Origin: Henriciella sp.
GTDB taxonomy: Bacteria; Pseudomonadota; Alphaproteobacteria; Caulobacterales; Hyphomonadaceae
Assembly: GCA_013213785.1 (NCBI GenBank)
Contig: JABSPZ010000007.1
Location: 186,001-250,000, forward strand
DNA length: 64,000 nucleotides
Reading direction: 5' to 3'
The notes below the pieces were generated by a model. The model was not told the DNA's origin, did not search any database, and saw only the letters and a list, made by a program, of their open reading frames with translations. Below are positions 1-8,614 of this stretch, piece after piece. The first letter of the stretch is position 1; every line of letters begins with the position of its first letter. The position numbers and the translations under genes are program-made.

Positions 1-689
1 TCAATCGTCAGACGATAACCATTGCCGTCCGCAACAGACGCAATCGTAATTGTCTGAGTTGCGGTATCCACAACGCTTGCAGCGGCACCCGCGTTTGCAG
101 CGCCGTTAGCGATAATGGCTTGGTCTGCTGACTGGTTCGCCGGAGTCGTGTTATAAGTCGCGGCTGTGCTCGAGTTAGCGATCGAAAGATCCTGACGCGC
201 AACAGCGATGTAAGAGGCAGAAACCGTTCCGTTCGGAGCACGGTCCAAAGAAGACAGAACGCTCACATCGTCTGCAGACGAACCATCGATCAAGTTCAGG
301 CCGTTAAACTGAGCCGCTCCAACAATAGAACCGACCTGGTCGCGAAGCGCCGAGATATCGGTCTGGATTTTGGTACGGTCAACGTTTTCTTCCTGCGCTG
401 AAACGATTAGTTCTTTCATGTCCTGAAGCACGTCTGCGATTTGCTCTGATGCAGAACGCGCAACACCGACAGAAGAGTTACCGAGGTTCAAAGAGTCTTG
501 AATCTGCTTAAAGCTTTCAACGTCTGTAGACATGACGGTTGAGATCGCCCAGATCGCCGCGTTGTCTTTCGCGCTTGAAACTTTTTTACCGGTAGAAATT
601 TCAGACTGAACCATTGCGAGATCTTTGTTGATGCTGCGCAATGTTTCCAGTGCGACCATGGCACTGTTGTTCGTAAGAATACTAGACAT
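1..689 (-). CDS. Flagellin (3' end cut off by window edge)
   Basis: Building block of the flagellar filament, exported through the flagellar type III apparatus. Reading leftward from the ATG at 687-689, the protein begins MSSILTNNSAMVALETLRSI and continues with the conserved flagellin N-terminal D0/D1 helices, including STGKKVSSAKDNAA and the FNGLNLIDG segment near residue 125. About 229 codons are visible with no stop, so the C-terminal D0/D1 part lies beyond the left edge. A flagellin, not a hook-associated protein, is indicated by the STGKKV and NGLNLIDG motifs. cheL and flbY lie upstream on the same strand with a gap of about 140 bases that holds no clear promoter. Confidence 0.95.
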   Translation of the reverse strand, partial: MSSILTNNSAMVALETLRSINKDLAMVQSEISTGKKVSSAKDNAAIWAISTVMSTDVESFKQIQDSLNLGNSSVGVARSASEQIADVLQDMKELIVSAQEENVDRTKIQTDISALRDQVGSIVGAAQFNGLNLIDGSSADDVSVLSSLDRAPNGTVSASYIAVARQDLSIANSSTAATYNTTPANQSADQAIIANGAANAGAAASVVDTATQTITIASVADGNGYRLTI

Positions 690-827
690 TGATGCTTATC
701 CTTATTTGGTTTGGTCCTAAGCGGGACTTTCTGTTCAATGCCATCCTGACACCCCGTTTTTGCGGGAAACCACTCTTGGTTGTTTTTATTGTGTTACTAT
801 TACAGGGTGTATATTTTCTTAATCGCG

Positions 828-1208
828 TTAGGCTTTGCTTTCGAAACCGCCTCGCGCCCCTGAAAAGTGAACTTTTGATCCCGATTGATTGTAGGATCCA
901 ACCTGCGAGTCAGACCGCAAACGGTTGAGCCGCGTGATCACACTCTTGAGTCCATGCTGCATCGCCCGCAGGTGACGTCCGTGCTCATCAGCGGTGGCTT
1001 GAAGCTTCACGACACGTCGAATGAGTGCTTGCGGTTGATCACGCAACGCGCCGCCTTCGATCGCATTTGCAAGATTGTTTAAATGCTCAAGCTTTTCGCC
1101 AGAGAGCGCATTCAGCTCACTGATTTGACCGAGCACAATGTGCTCAGCTTCCTGCTCAAAAACGTTTTCGATCGAGTCGAGGCATTCTTCTAAGGCAGCA
1201 CTATTCAT
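828..1208 (-). CDS. flbY: FlbY/FlgN-like flagellar protein
   Basis: Small helical protein of 126 residues, probably an export chaperone or assembly factor for hook-associated proteins. The start chosen is the ATG at 1206-1208 (MNSAALEECL), which overlaps the cheL stop by 8 bases; upstream in-frame codons would run inside cheL. The sequence is mostly amphipathic helix (residues 10-95) and ends with a SYNQSG-type segment resembling the end of FlgN-type chaperones. In Caulobacter the order is flgI-cheL-flbY; here cheL-flbY is preserved but flgI sits elsewhere (15240). The family assignment rests on this pairing and on general character, not on a strong motif. Confidence 0.65.
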   Translation of the reverse strand: MNSAALEECLDSIENVFEQEAEHIVLGQISELNALSGEKLEHLNNLANAIEGGALRDQPQALIRRVVKLQATADEHGRHLRAMQHGLKSVITRLNRLRSDSQVGSYNQSGSKVHFSGARGGFESKA

Positions 1209-1521
1209 TGATCCGTCCTTTCGCTTGAGTATAGGCGGTCGCTGGGCTTGGGAGCTCTTTGTCGAGCAAGCCGAGTGGTTGTTGTTCTGCCAGGTCTTCT
1301 GCAATTGCTTCGACGAAGTAGCGAGAGAACATCGAAGCCCCCTCGCCGCCGCCCAGCGTCATGGCTTTCTCCAATCCGGTATGGGTTAGGAGCTCGGCCC
1401 ATAAGAGTTTTTCAAAACGCAGCTTTGCGTCTTCGGAAAGCTCAACTTGCGCAGATTTGCCCGCCTCCACAGAGGAAGGCGCGGCAAGTTGATTTGTTGT
1501 TAGCGGCGACACTGGCTGCAC
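1201..1521 (-). CDS. cheL: CheL/FlgJ-type rod-binding protein
   Basis: Short flagellar protein (106 residues) equivalent to the N-terminal rod-binding domain of FlgJ, without the muramidase domain found in enterobacterial FlgJ. Residues 35-75 carry the family pattern (FEKLLWAELL, then a GGGEGASMF segment and the FVEAIAEDLA helix). It probably caps or guides the rod in the periplasm. GTG start at 1519-1521 with a GGAG ribosome site upstream. The gene overlaps flbY by 8 bases, so the two are very likely translationally coupled. Confidence 0.8.
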   Translation of the reverse strand: MQPVSPLTTNQLAAPSSVEAGKSAQVELSEDAKLRFEKLLWAELLTHTGLEKAMTLGGGEGASMFSRYFVEAIAEDLAEQQPLGLLDKELPSPATAYTQAKGRINE

Positions 1522-1622
1522 ATCGCTCTCCTTAGCTGGTGAATGAAAATTAAATTTAAAGTTGTTAATTACCTCTTTACGCGCTCTTGTTGTATTGGGC
1601 GCAGGTTTATCAAGAGAGCCCG

Positions 1623-2993
1623 ATGATCTCTGTATTAATGTCTGAAGGTTTGGCTCCGTCGAACGGCGCTAAATCACAAGAGCCCCCTCGCGACGCGTCG
1701 CGTTCCTCAAAAGACGAGAAGTTCTCGTCCTTTATGGACTCGCGCGACGAACGATCCGAGGTCGATCCCAAGCAAGAGAATGAGGTCGCTGCTGCCGCCA
1801 GCAGCAACACGCCGACCGAACAGGCCGCGCCCGCTGGCGATAAGGTCGTTCATTCTGAGACGGGGCGCACAGCATCAGACGTCGCACTCAGCCTCACACC
1901 TGAGGATGCGGCAAGCCGTGATCTTTCGAGTGATCTTTCGGATGTCTCCCCTGAAGACATTAAAGGAGAGAGCGCCGCTGGGATCAAAGGCGACCGCACC
2001 GCCATCGACGAGAGTCTTCCAGCAGCGGATCCATCGGATACAGCCAAATTTCAATCAGACGCCCAAATGGATGCAGAAGCAATAACGCGCTCATCTAATG
2101 CTGAGGCAGATCTTAAGGCTTCTGCGAATGAGGCCGATCCACGCCTCGCCGCAACGTCAGAGACGAGCGTTGATCCTAAGACAGAGGACAGCACTGCGCG
2201 CGCCTCTGCTGAGACAAGAGGCGAGGTTGATCTCAAGTTTGCAGATACGTCAGGGCAATCCTCCGATGACGGACAATCCCGACAAACGGCCCCGACGGGT
2301 GAAATTCTCCCCGCCGCTGACACCGACATTGCTGCAGGGGCTGAAAAGACTATCGCAGACGCGCTCAGCACAGGTGAACTCGCGGACTTAAACGCCCGTA
2401 AGCAAACCGTCGCCGCGATCGGTGATGAAAGATTGCTCCAAGTGAACGTTGCACGTGAAGCTGCACCGCTCGCGACTGAAAATCTTCTGGCCGTTGCTCC
2501 GACATCGACTCCATCCGCCGCAGCTCCGGTGAGCACTGGCGGCTTGGCGCCGACCGTACCGACACATGTAATCGCAGCGCCAAATCAGCTGACAAGCGTT
2601 GTGATGAACGCGCTGAAAAATGGCGGTGATGTTCAAGAGCAATTGGTGGTTCAACTCGACCCGCCAGAGCTTGGCCGCGTCCTGATCGATTTTAAGTTTG
2701 ACGCCCAAGGCCTGCAGCAAATCACGGTGAGCTCAGAGAACCCCGAAGCGCTGAAACGCCTGCGCGAGCTACATTTCGAGCTCACTCAAGCGCTGCAGGA
2801 TCAAGGATTCTCAGACAGCAATCTATCCTTCCAACAGGAAGCCCAAGATCAGTCTCAATCCAATTGGCAGGCCCCCGAATGGGCGCGTGCGCAATCTCAA
2901 GTCGTAGCAGCAGCTGAGCGAAGCTCATCCGCGTCTGCTATGCCAACCCCACCCAATTTTACGGGAAGGGATCGGCTCGACTTATTGCTTTAG
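1623..2993 (+). CDS. fliK: Flagellar hook-length control protein FliK
   Basis: Hook-length ruler that switches export specificity from hook to filament proteins. The long N-terminal part (to about residue 330) is low-complexity and rich in Ala, Asp, Ser and Thr, as usual for FliK. The C-terminal domain has the conserved switch motif around QLDPPELGRVLIDF followed by NPEALKRLRE. The ATG at 1623 (MISVLMSEGL) is preferred over a TTG/other start at 1587 because an AGAGAG stretch precedes it; the protein would be 456 residues. It is followed by flgD after 9 bases, a hook-assembly pair on the same strand. Confidence 0.85.
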   Translation: MISVLMSEGLAPSNGAKSQEPPRDASRSSKDEKFSSFMDSRDERSEVDPKQENEVAAAASSNTPTEQAAPAGDKVVHSETGRTASDVALSLTPEDAASRDLSSDLSDVSPEDIKGESAAGIKGDRTAIDESLPAADPSDTAKFQSDAQMDAEAITRSSNAEADLKASANEADPRLAATSETSVDPKTEDSTARASAETRGEVDLKFADTSGQSSDDGQSRQTAPTGEILPAADTDIAAGAEKTIADALSTGELADLNARKQTVAAIGDERLLQVNVAREAAPLATENLLAVAPTSTPSAAAPVSTGGLAPTVPTHVIAAPNQLTSVVMNALKNGGDVQEQLVVQLDPPELGRVLIDFKFDAQGLQQITVSSENPEALKRLRELHFELTQALQDQGFSDSNLSFQQEAQDQSQSNWQAPEWARAQSQVVAAAERSSSASAMPTPPNFTGRDRLDLLL

Positions 2994-3002
2994 GAGTAAG
3001 CT

Positions 3003-3686
3003 ATGAGTGAGATTAATCCTGTCACAACAACAGGCTCAACCACCTCGACCAACACGGCGGGCGCAGCGGCCGCTGCTGCTGAGAACAGCACAAACTTCAA
3101 TGAAGACTTTGACACGTTCCTGCAGCTGCTGACCGCGCAGATCCGCAACCAGGATCCGCTGGAGCCAACAGATTCAACCCAATTCGTTGAACAACTCGCG
3201 ACCTTCTCCTCGCTCGAGCAGCAGGTTGAAACCAACAATACACTCAGCGATATCGCCACGCTGATTGGCGATCTCAGCTCCATGCTAGCCAATGAATGGC
3301 TTGGCCAAGAGGTCGCTGTCTCATCGAAACATGTCGCATTTGAGGGCAAACCCGTCGAGTTCGAGGTTGACCCAACTTATAGTTATGACGAGGCCGTTTT
3401 GACCGTTGCGGACAGTCAAAACAAGATCATCTACCAAGAAAAACTCGACGCTGATCAAACCCGGCACTCTTGGGATGGCGATCTATCCAGTCAGGCTGGC
3501 CAAGCAGGTGATGGCGTTTATCAGTTCCAGGTCGATCTCTTTCAGGATGGCGAGCAAGTCGCTTCAACCCCAGCAGAGATTGTCAGCAAGGTCACTGCGC
3601 TTGGAAATGAGAATGGACAAATCCGTATTGGGACCGATAGCCGCCTATCTGCGAACCTGTCCGACGCCCGCAAGATCGATCCTTAG
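3003..3686 (+). CDS. flgD: Flagellar hook cap protein FlgD
   Basis: Scaffold that caps the growing hook and lets FlgE subunits assemble. The N-terminal signature is clear: FLQLLTAQIRNQDPLEPTDS followed by QFVEQLATFSSLEQ (residues about 38-80). The C-terminal half (residues 110-200) has the FlgD Ig-like and tudor-like character, with the pattern WDGDLSSQAGQAGDGVYQF. ATG at 3003 is preceded by AGGAG. Encoded directly after fliK and convergent with the fliL paralogue; a shared hairpin lies at 3701-3724. Confidence 0.95.
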   Translation: MSEINPVTTTGSTTSTNTAGAAAAAAENSTNFNEDFDTFLQLLTAQIRNQDPLEPTDSTQFVEQLATFSSLEQQVETNNTLSDIATLIGDLSSMLANEWLGQEVAVSSKHVAFEGKPVEFEVDPTYSYDEAVLTVADSQNKIIYQEKLDADQTRHSWDGDLSSQAGQAGDGVYQFQVDLFQDGEQVASTPAEIVSKVTALGNENGQIRIGTDSRLSANLSDARKIDP

Positions 3687-3700
3687 TTTGGGGCGCGCAA

Positions 3701-3724
3701 AAGACTTGATCTACATCAAGTCTT
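3701..3724. terminator. Hairpin between convergent flgD and fliL paralogue
   Basis: A perfect 10-base inverted repeat (AAGACTTGAT / ATCAAGTCTT) with a 4-base loop. On the minus strand it is followed by TTTT; on the plus strand by CTTTG. It overlaps the last codons and stop of the leftward gene ending at 3711. It probably ends transcription from both sides. Confidence 0.6.
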
Positions 3725-4265
3725 GCTTTGCCATATCGACGATAAGAACATTCTTGATATCGTTAGACACAGAGTCTTTTAGGTTCATCAGAACCATAGA
3801 TCGGATCATTTCATAATTATCGATTTGGGTCGGCTCCTCGAGGGTGCGGCCATCATTGCTGAGCCCAATGAGCGTAGTCATGATATTGTCCCGCAGCTTA
3901 GGCTCTTCTGAAAACAAGTCGTCGACGGTTGAGGAACCCGCTTCAAGATTGATGTGAAGGATAACCAGGCTTTTAACCTGATCATTGCGCATGACAGGGA
4001 CGACAAATTCACGGCTGAACTTATAGTATTCGGTAGAGCCAGAGCCGCCAGATTTGGAGTATTTGTCATCCTTTTTGGCGTCTTTCTTGTCGCCGCCTTT
4101 ATCGTCTTTCTTCTTGTCATCCTTCTTGTCGGCATAGTCGCCGTCGGCTTCAGACTTCTCCGCACCAGCCGCCGCCGCGGTCGACGGCGTCTTCAGCATA
4201 ACGCCCGCAAAGCTGCCGAGCGCGATAAAGATAATGGCGACGATACTGGTGAGGATCAGTTTCAT
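3711..4265 (-). CDS. FliL-family flagellar basal body protein (second copy)
   Basis: Single-pass inner-membrane protein of 184 residues. One N-terminal membrane segment (about residues 3-22) is followed by a highly charged Lys/Asp linker (about residues 42-70) and a periplasmic domain of FliL type, ending with the helix VSNDIKNVLIVDMAKQDLM. FliL proteins surround the stator and help torque generation. It is the last gene of the leftward flgF-G-A-H operon, the position where rhizobia carry fliL. A second and more typical fliL lies at 20846, so this window has two paralogues. Ribosome site AAGGAAAG precedes the ATG. Confidence 0.75.
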   Translation of the reverse strand: MKLILTSIVAIIFIALGSFAGVMLKTPSTAAAAGAEKSEADGDYADKKDDKKKDDKGGDKKDAKKDDKYSKSGGSGSTEYYKFSREFVVPVMRNDQVKSLVILHINLEAGSSTVDDLFSEEPKLRDNIMTTLIGLSNDGRTLEEPTQIDNYEMIRSMVLMNLKDSVSNDIKNVLIVDMAKQDLM

Positions 4266-4276
4266 TTTTTCTTTCC

Positions 4277-4996
4277 TTAGAAGGGGAGAACTTTTTCGAG
4301 GATTTTGGGGACCATTCCGCGTTTGATCCCGGCTTGGGTCTCGCCGCGGCTAAGGTATGACAAGTTCGCATCAGCGATTTTCTCGTAAGACACCGTATTG
4401 GTTCGCGTGATGTCTTGCGCACGAATGACACCCGAAACGGTGAGATATCGGACCTCATCGCTGACCTGTGTTTGCTGATAGCCGGCAATGACAAGATTGC
4501 CATTCGGCTCAACACCGACAACACGTGCGGAAAGCCTGAATGTGACTTGTTCCGCTCGGTTCAGCGAACCATCGCCCGTCACTCCCGACGCACGATCATA
4601 GTCGATCGCCGGCGACAGGCTGGCGCCATTCGGCAAGAAACCGCCGGCCGCCTGTGGAAGTCCGAGCAAGGCCGCGATGTTAAACTGCTCATTGGTCTGA
4701 CGATTGCGCGAGAGGGAGCTTTGCATGCTGGCTTGATCGTTCATATCAACGACCACAGTCAGCAAGTCGCCCACATCTTTTGCGCGGCGCATGCCGAGCA
4801 ATGCGTTCGGCGCAGTCGTCCACAGCGAAGCCGATGTGGCATGAGTTTCTTTGGTATAATTTGGCTCTGTTTGAGCCCAATAAGTTGGCGCCTCGTGGGC
4901 CACCATTTCTTGAGCGTCTGGGGTGCTCCCAGTTGCGCATGCTGATAGCGATACTGCTACCATTCCCGTCAGAGCGGGCACTCCTAATTTACCCAT
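4277..4996 (-). CDS. flgH: Flagellar L-ring lipoprotein FlgH
   Basis: Forms the outer-membrane L ring that bushes the flagellar rod. The precursor has a signal peptide with lipobox LSAC (Cys about residue 19). Conserved features follow: GDLLTVVVDMND, a TGDGSLNR segment, LSARVVGVEPNGNLVIAG and SGVIRAQDI. Length 239 is normal. A GGAGG site precedes the ATG. The start overlaps the end of flgA by 13 bases, consistent with one transcript. Confidence 0.95.
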   Translation of the reverse strand: MGKLGVPALTGMVAVSLSACATGSTPDAQEMVAHEAPTYWAQTEPNYTKETHATSASLWTTAPNALLGMRRAKDVGDLLTVVVDMNDQASMQSSLSRNRQTNEQFNIAALLGLPQAAGGFLPNGASLSPAIDYDRASGVTGDGSLNRAEQVTFRLSARVVGVEPNGNLVIAGYQQTQVSDEVRYLTVSGVIRAQDITRTNTVSYEKIADANLSYLSRGETQAGIKRGMVPKILEKVLPF

Positions 4997-5379
4997 ATCC
5001 AGCCTCCTGCTTGAACGATTCCTTCGACAGTTTGGCGCGACTCTAGATTCAGAACGGGAACACTCTCGTTCACTCCAGCTTCGCCCAATGCCCGCCCCGT
5101 CAGGGTGATTTCGAGTGGGCCTTTGACGTATTTCAAAGTGACCAATTGATTGCGCTTCACGAGGCGCGGAGCGCGCGTGTCCTTAGCAGCAATCGGCTGG
5201 CCAGCATAAATGGTTCGGCTCACTTCTCGGCCGAGAAGCTCCGCATGCTGATCTTGCCAAACATCATCCGCAGGCGACGAATTCTCCTGCGTGATGACGG
5301 AACCCGCCCGTAAGACTTCATTGGCGGTGAGAGAGGCATCAACTGAGAGGCCGAGCGCGAGGCAAATGAGACTAATCAT
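4984..5379 (-). CDS. flgA: Flagellar P-ring assembly chaperone FlgA
   Basis: Periplasmic chaperone for P-ring (FlgI) assembly, 131 residues. It has a short N-terminal export signal and a SAF-type beta-clip domain: AGSVITQEN, then LLGREVSRTIYAGQPI, VTLKYVKGPLEI and GEAGVNESVPVLN. The protein is short because it keeps only the C-terminal part of longer FlgA proteins, which is common in alphaproteobacteria. It lies 4 bases after flgG and overlaps flgH. Confidence 0.9.
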   Translation of the reverse strand: MISLICLALGLSVDASLTANEVLRAGSVITQENSSPADDVWQDQHAELLGREVSRTIYAGQPIAAKDTRAPRLVKRNQLVTLKYVKGPLEITLTGRALGEAGVNESVPVLNLESRQTVEGIVQAGGWIWVN

Positions 5380-5383
5380 GGTC

Positions 5384-6169
5384 TTATCTCAGCCTCGTTG
5401 TGGCTGCGAGCATCTCATCCGAGGCGGTGATCACTTTCGAGTTGAGCTCGTATCCGCGCTGCGCTTCGATCAGATCAGAGATTTCTTTCACGACATCAAC
5501 GCCAGAGTCTTCCAGAAAGCCCTGGCGGATTGTGCCAACGCCTTCGCTGCCCGCCACTTGGCGATTGGCCTGGCCCGACGCTTCCGTTTCCCGGAACAGA
5601 TTGTCGCCAATCGCTTCCAGGCCCTTCTCATTGACGAAAGAGGCCACAGAAATCACGCCAATTGACTGTCCAGCGACCTGATTGTCGAAATAAGCCGTAA
5701 CCTCGCCATCGCGCGAGATCGAAATGCGCTGCGCATCGTTCGGGATCGTAATCCCGTCAGCCAGTGAGTAACCGGACATGGTGACGATCTCACCATCGGG
5801 GCTTCGATTGAGCTTGCCGTCTCGCGTAAAGACCGACTCGCCATCGGGCGTCCGCACTTCGAGGAAGCCTTTGCCATCAATCGCGAGATCGAGCTCAGCA
5901 CCTGTTTCACGCAAAGAGCCTTGCGTGATTTCCATCGACACCGTCGACGCTTTCACGCCTGTCCCGATTTGGATCCCCGCAGGAACGACAGTCCCGGTTT
6001 GCGATGTGATTGTGCCCGGGGTGAGATATTGCTGATAGACCAAATCAGAAAATTCGGCGACGCGCGGCCGGTAAGCAGCGGTGCTCATATTTGCAATATT
6101 GTTCGAAATGACGTCGACGCGCGTTTGCTGCGCCGCCATTCCTGTTGCTGCAATCTGGAGGGATTTCAT
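5384..6169 (-). CDS. flgG: Flagellar distal rod protein FlgG
   Basis: Distal rod subunit, 261 residues, the typical length. The N-terminal rod signature is ATGMAAQQTRVDVISNNIAN followed by M-T-AY. The central domain carries DLAIDGKGFLEV. The C-terminal helix has SGVDVVKEISDLIEAQRGYE and ends in TTRLR. ATG with AGGAG upstream. It follows flgF by 16 bases in the leftward operon. Confidence 0.97.
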   Translation of the reverse strand: MKSLQIAATGMAAQQTRVDVISNNIANMSTAAYRPRVAEFSDLVYQQYLTPGTITSQTGTVVPAGIQIGTGVKASTVSMEITQGSLRETGAELDLAIDGKGFLEVRTPDGESVFTRDGKLNRSPDGEIVTMSGYSLADGITIPNDAQRISISRDGEVTAYFDNQVAGQSIGVISVASFVNEKGLEAIGDNLFRETEASGQANRQVAGSEGVGTIRQGFLEDSGVDVVKEISDLIEAQRGYELNSKVITASDEMLAATTRLR

Positions 6170-6185
6170 GGCTTAACTCCTGTGC

Positions 6186-6899
6186 CTATCGGTCTCTTAC
6201 CGCTGAAATAAATTGCGAGATGCGTTGGTCTTCTTGCTCCATCAGTGTTTGGCCGGCTTCATAGGCTCGGTGCACCTCGATCATGCGAGCCATTTCTAAA
6301 ACGGGGGATACGTTGGACGCTTCTAAAGCGCCCTGCAGTACGGCGGCGCCTTCAACAGGCTGCACACCGCCATCAGCGACGAAGCGCGTGTCTGTTTCGC
6401 GCTGTAATTGCCCGGTCGGGGTAAAGATGCCGACTTGACCAATGATTTGCCCAGCTGATGAGATTGTTCCATCGCCGGCGATTGTTACATTTTCGGCTTC
6501 TGGCGGAATCTGGATCGGGAAACTGCCTTCGCTCAGCACTTTCGCGCCGTCGCCGGTCACCAGCTCGCCATCTGCGGAGATTTGGAATGCGCCCGCGCGC
6601 GTCAGGCGCTGACCATTGTCTGTTTCTAGCGCAAAGAACCCTTCGCCTTGGATCGCGAGATCAAACTGGCCGCCGGTGAACTTTACTGTGCCTTGCGTGA
6701 GATCGAAACTGTGACCTGCGAGCCCGCCCATGGAGAGCGACGGCGTGTCTTGGCCCGTCGCCATGACGTATTCCGCAAAGATCGCACGATCGGTTTTATA
6801 GCCCGACGTGTTCGTGTTCGCGATATTGTTCGCAACGACTTGCATCTCTTTTAAGAGACCATCCTGCCGGGCGAGCGTGGTGTAGATACTATTGCTCAT
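6186..6899 (-). CDS. flgF: Flagellar proximal rod protein FlgF
   Basis: Proximal rod subunit, 237 residues from the ATG at 6897-6899. The reading frame is open further upstream, but that portion lies inside the preceding gene in another frame. The conserved start is NSIYTTLARQDGLLKEMQVV with ANNIANTNTSGYK, the middle contains FDLAIQGEGFFALE, and the C-terminal helix contains MARMIEVHRAYEAGQTLMEQ. The ATG overlaps the preceding stop codon by 4 bases (ATGA), indicating translational coupling. Confidence 0.95.
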   Translation of the reverse strand: MSNSIYTTLARQDGLLKEMQVVANNIANTNTSGYKTDRAIFAEYVMATGQDTPSLSMGGLAGHSFDLTQGTVKFTGGQFDLAIQGEGFFALETDNGQRLTRAGAFQISADGELVTGDGAKVLSEGSFPIQIPPEAENVTIAGDGTISSAGQIIGQVGIFTPTGQLQRETDTRFVADGGVQPVEGAAVLQGALEASNVSPVLEMARMIEVHRAYEAGQTLMEQEDQRISQFISAVRDR

Positions 6900-8614
6900 T
6901 GTGAGGCTCCTGCCTGTGGGACCGCCAGCTTTTTTCGAGATGAATCGAGAAGATCTGCGATCTGATATGGGCGGATCTCCCGCCCTGCCCCATCTGGGGA
7001 AATTCCTTTTGAAACTTTGATTGTCCGTACACGGTCCAACCGAACGACCTCGGCGTCTGTGAGACCGTTGACGAGCTTCGGGAAGTTGAGATCCCAGAGC
7101 GCCCAATTGTCGACAATGGCGCCTTGCTCAATCAGTTCGAGTTGTTTGCTCGGATAAGCCGACAGGCTTGTATATGCCGCAGTTGCAATGTTTGGGAGGT
7201 TCGCCTGAAGCGCGCGGATGCCAGCCATTCGGTTGATTTCAGCTTCGGTCGGGAAGTCTTCGCGGACGTCAAACAGGTCTTGATCGACATGCCCCCAGAA
7301 AGCCGCCTCAGCCAGCAGATTCGCGATTTCAGGGTTACGCTCGACCGGCCCTAGAAACTCTTTCACCATGCTGAACAGGCCAAGCTCCAGCGCTTTGACT
7401 GCGCCCTGCTTACGCAATGCCGTCCCATATCCATCGACGGGCAAGTCACTATGGAAACGTGTCAGCGTGTACAGCGCGTTCAATGCGTTGGCTGGGTCAT
7501 CATCTGTGAGATAATCGTCCAGCGCCTTAACAGTGTAGCTGTCGATAGACGCTCGGACCTCTTCTCGACCAGCGACAGGCAGATCCAGGATGCGCTGCAG
7601 TCCGTCATACAGGTCACCACTGGCAAGGTGATCGATTACAAACTCCAGAATTGGATCGAGATTGTGCTGGGTCTCATTCGTCTCCAGCATGTTCCAAGCT
7701 TCTTCCAAAACAAAAGAGCGGACGGTCGGGCGGAGCTGCTCATTGCGCTCAACTAAGATCAGCAAGGCGGCAAGTTTGAGCTTTGGTCGGCTCATCAGCA
7801 TGACCAGGCGATCATCGGATTCAGAGCCGTTCGGCATATCTATGATCGCGGTTTTCAACGCGCTCAGACGCGTCGAGTTTTCGATCTCTTCTGGCGTGAA
7901 AGTCGCGATCACTTGCTGCGCCAGATCGCTCCGGCGCTCGATGACAAGCGACGGCACAATCAACATGGCCGTGTCTTCGCGGAGATTAAATGGCAGCGTC
8001 CGGATCGACGCGATTTCATTCGCGATGCGCTCTACACCACCTGGCTCGAACATCACCAACTCGGCGGCAGCCTGCCAAAGATTGGCCTCTGGAAAACACG
8101 AGCTGAGCTCGCCCAAATAGGCCAGGTCAGGTTGCTGACGGTTTTCCATCAGCTCGATAAACTTCCGATACGGCTCCCACTGCTCATCATCGGCAAAGGT
8201 CAGCAGCGCTTTCGCCTCAGCATAGAGGCCCAAAGCCAGCTTAGACTTTAGATCCTTGCGCAGTTTGTCATCCGCGCTGACCGTATCGTCAGCATCGATC
8301 GCGTCAGGAAGCTCGGTGAACTTTCGCAGCGACCGAACAACCGAAAAGTCGAGGGGATATGGCCCCGCGCATTCGGCAGACGCATATCTGACAGTTCCGC
8401 CATCCGCGGTGATGGCAGGCTCTGATCCATCACCATCGGCGGGGACGAGAAGCCCGCCACGTATAGCCGTTTCGACAAAAGCATCGAGGTCTTCGCCAAC
8501 AGTTTCTTCTTCCGTTTCCGCGGTAGGTTCAGAAACGTCGTTCGCTCCGGTTTGCGCGTGAGCTGCGGAAACCAGAGCGACAAAGAAACTTGCAGAGGCA
8601 AGACGGCGTATCAT
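6896..8614 (-). CDS. Exported 572-aa helical-repeat protein in motility operon
   Basis: Function not recognised from sequence motifs. A cleavable signal peptide is evident (residues 1-20, ending AHAQ), followed by a short acidic Glu/Asp/Thr stretch and then a long, almost wholly helical region (about 90-500) whose spacing resembles TPR or similar repeats. It should be periplasmic. It is co-transcribed with motA (4-base overlap upstream) and flgF (4-base overlap downstream). By position and export it could play the role of rhizobial MotC, a periplasmic partner of the stator protein MotB. That analogy is inference; no homology to MotC was demonstrated. Confidence 0.6.
   Translation of the reverse strand: MIRRLASASFFVALVSAAHAQTGANDVSEPTAETEEETVGEDLDAFVETAIRGGLLVPADGDGSEPAITADGGTVRYASAECAGPYPLDFSVVRSLRKFTELPDAIDADDTVSADDKLRKDLKSKLALGLYAEAKALLTFADDEQWEPYRKFIELMENRQQPDLAYLGELSSCFPEANLWQAAAELVMFEPGGVERIANEIASIRTLPFNLREDTAMLIVPSLVIERRSDLAQQVIATFTPEEIENSTRLSALKTAIIDMPNGSESDDRLVMLMSRPKLKLAALLILVERNEQLRPTVRSFVLEEAWNMLETNETQHNLDPILEFVIDHLASGDLYDGLQRILDLPVAGREEVRASIDSYTVKALDDYLTDDDPANALNALYTLTRFHSDLPVDGYGTALRKQGAVKALELGLFSMVKEFLGPVERNPEIANLLAEAAFWGHVDQDLFDVREDFPTEAEINRMAGIRALQANLPNIATAAYTSLSAYPSKQLELIEQGAIVDNWALWDLNFPKLVNGLTDAEVVRLDRVRTIKVSKGISPDGAGREIRPYQIADLLDSSRKKLAVPQAGASQ

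Noticed and set aside
740-775. Sigma-54 promoter for the flagellin gene
   Set aside because: A GG-N10-GC pattern is present on the minus strand, but the surrounding bases match the consensus poorly.
2051-2536. 161-codon frame opposite fliK
   Set aside because: Shadow of the low-complexity region of fliK with no start signal.
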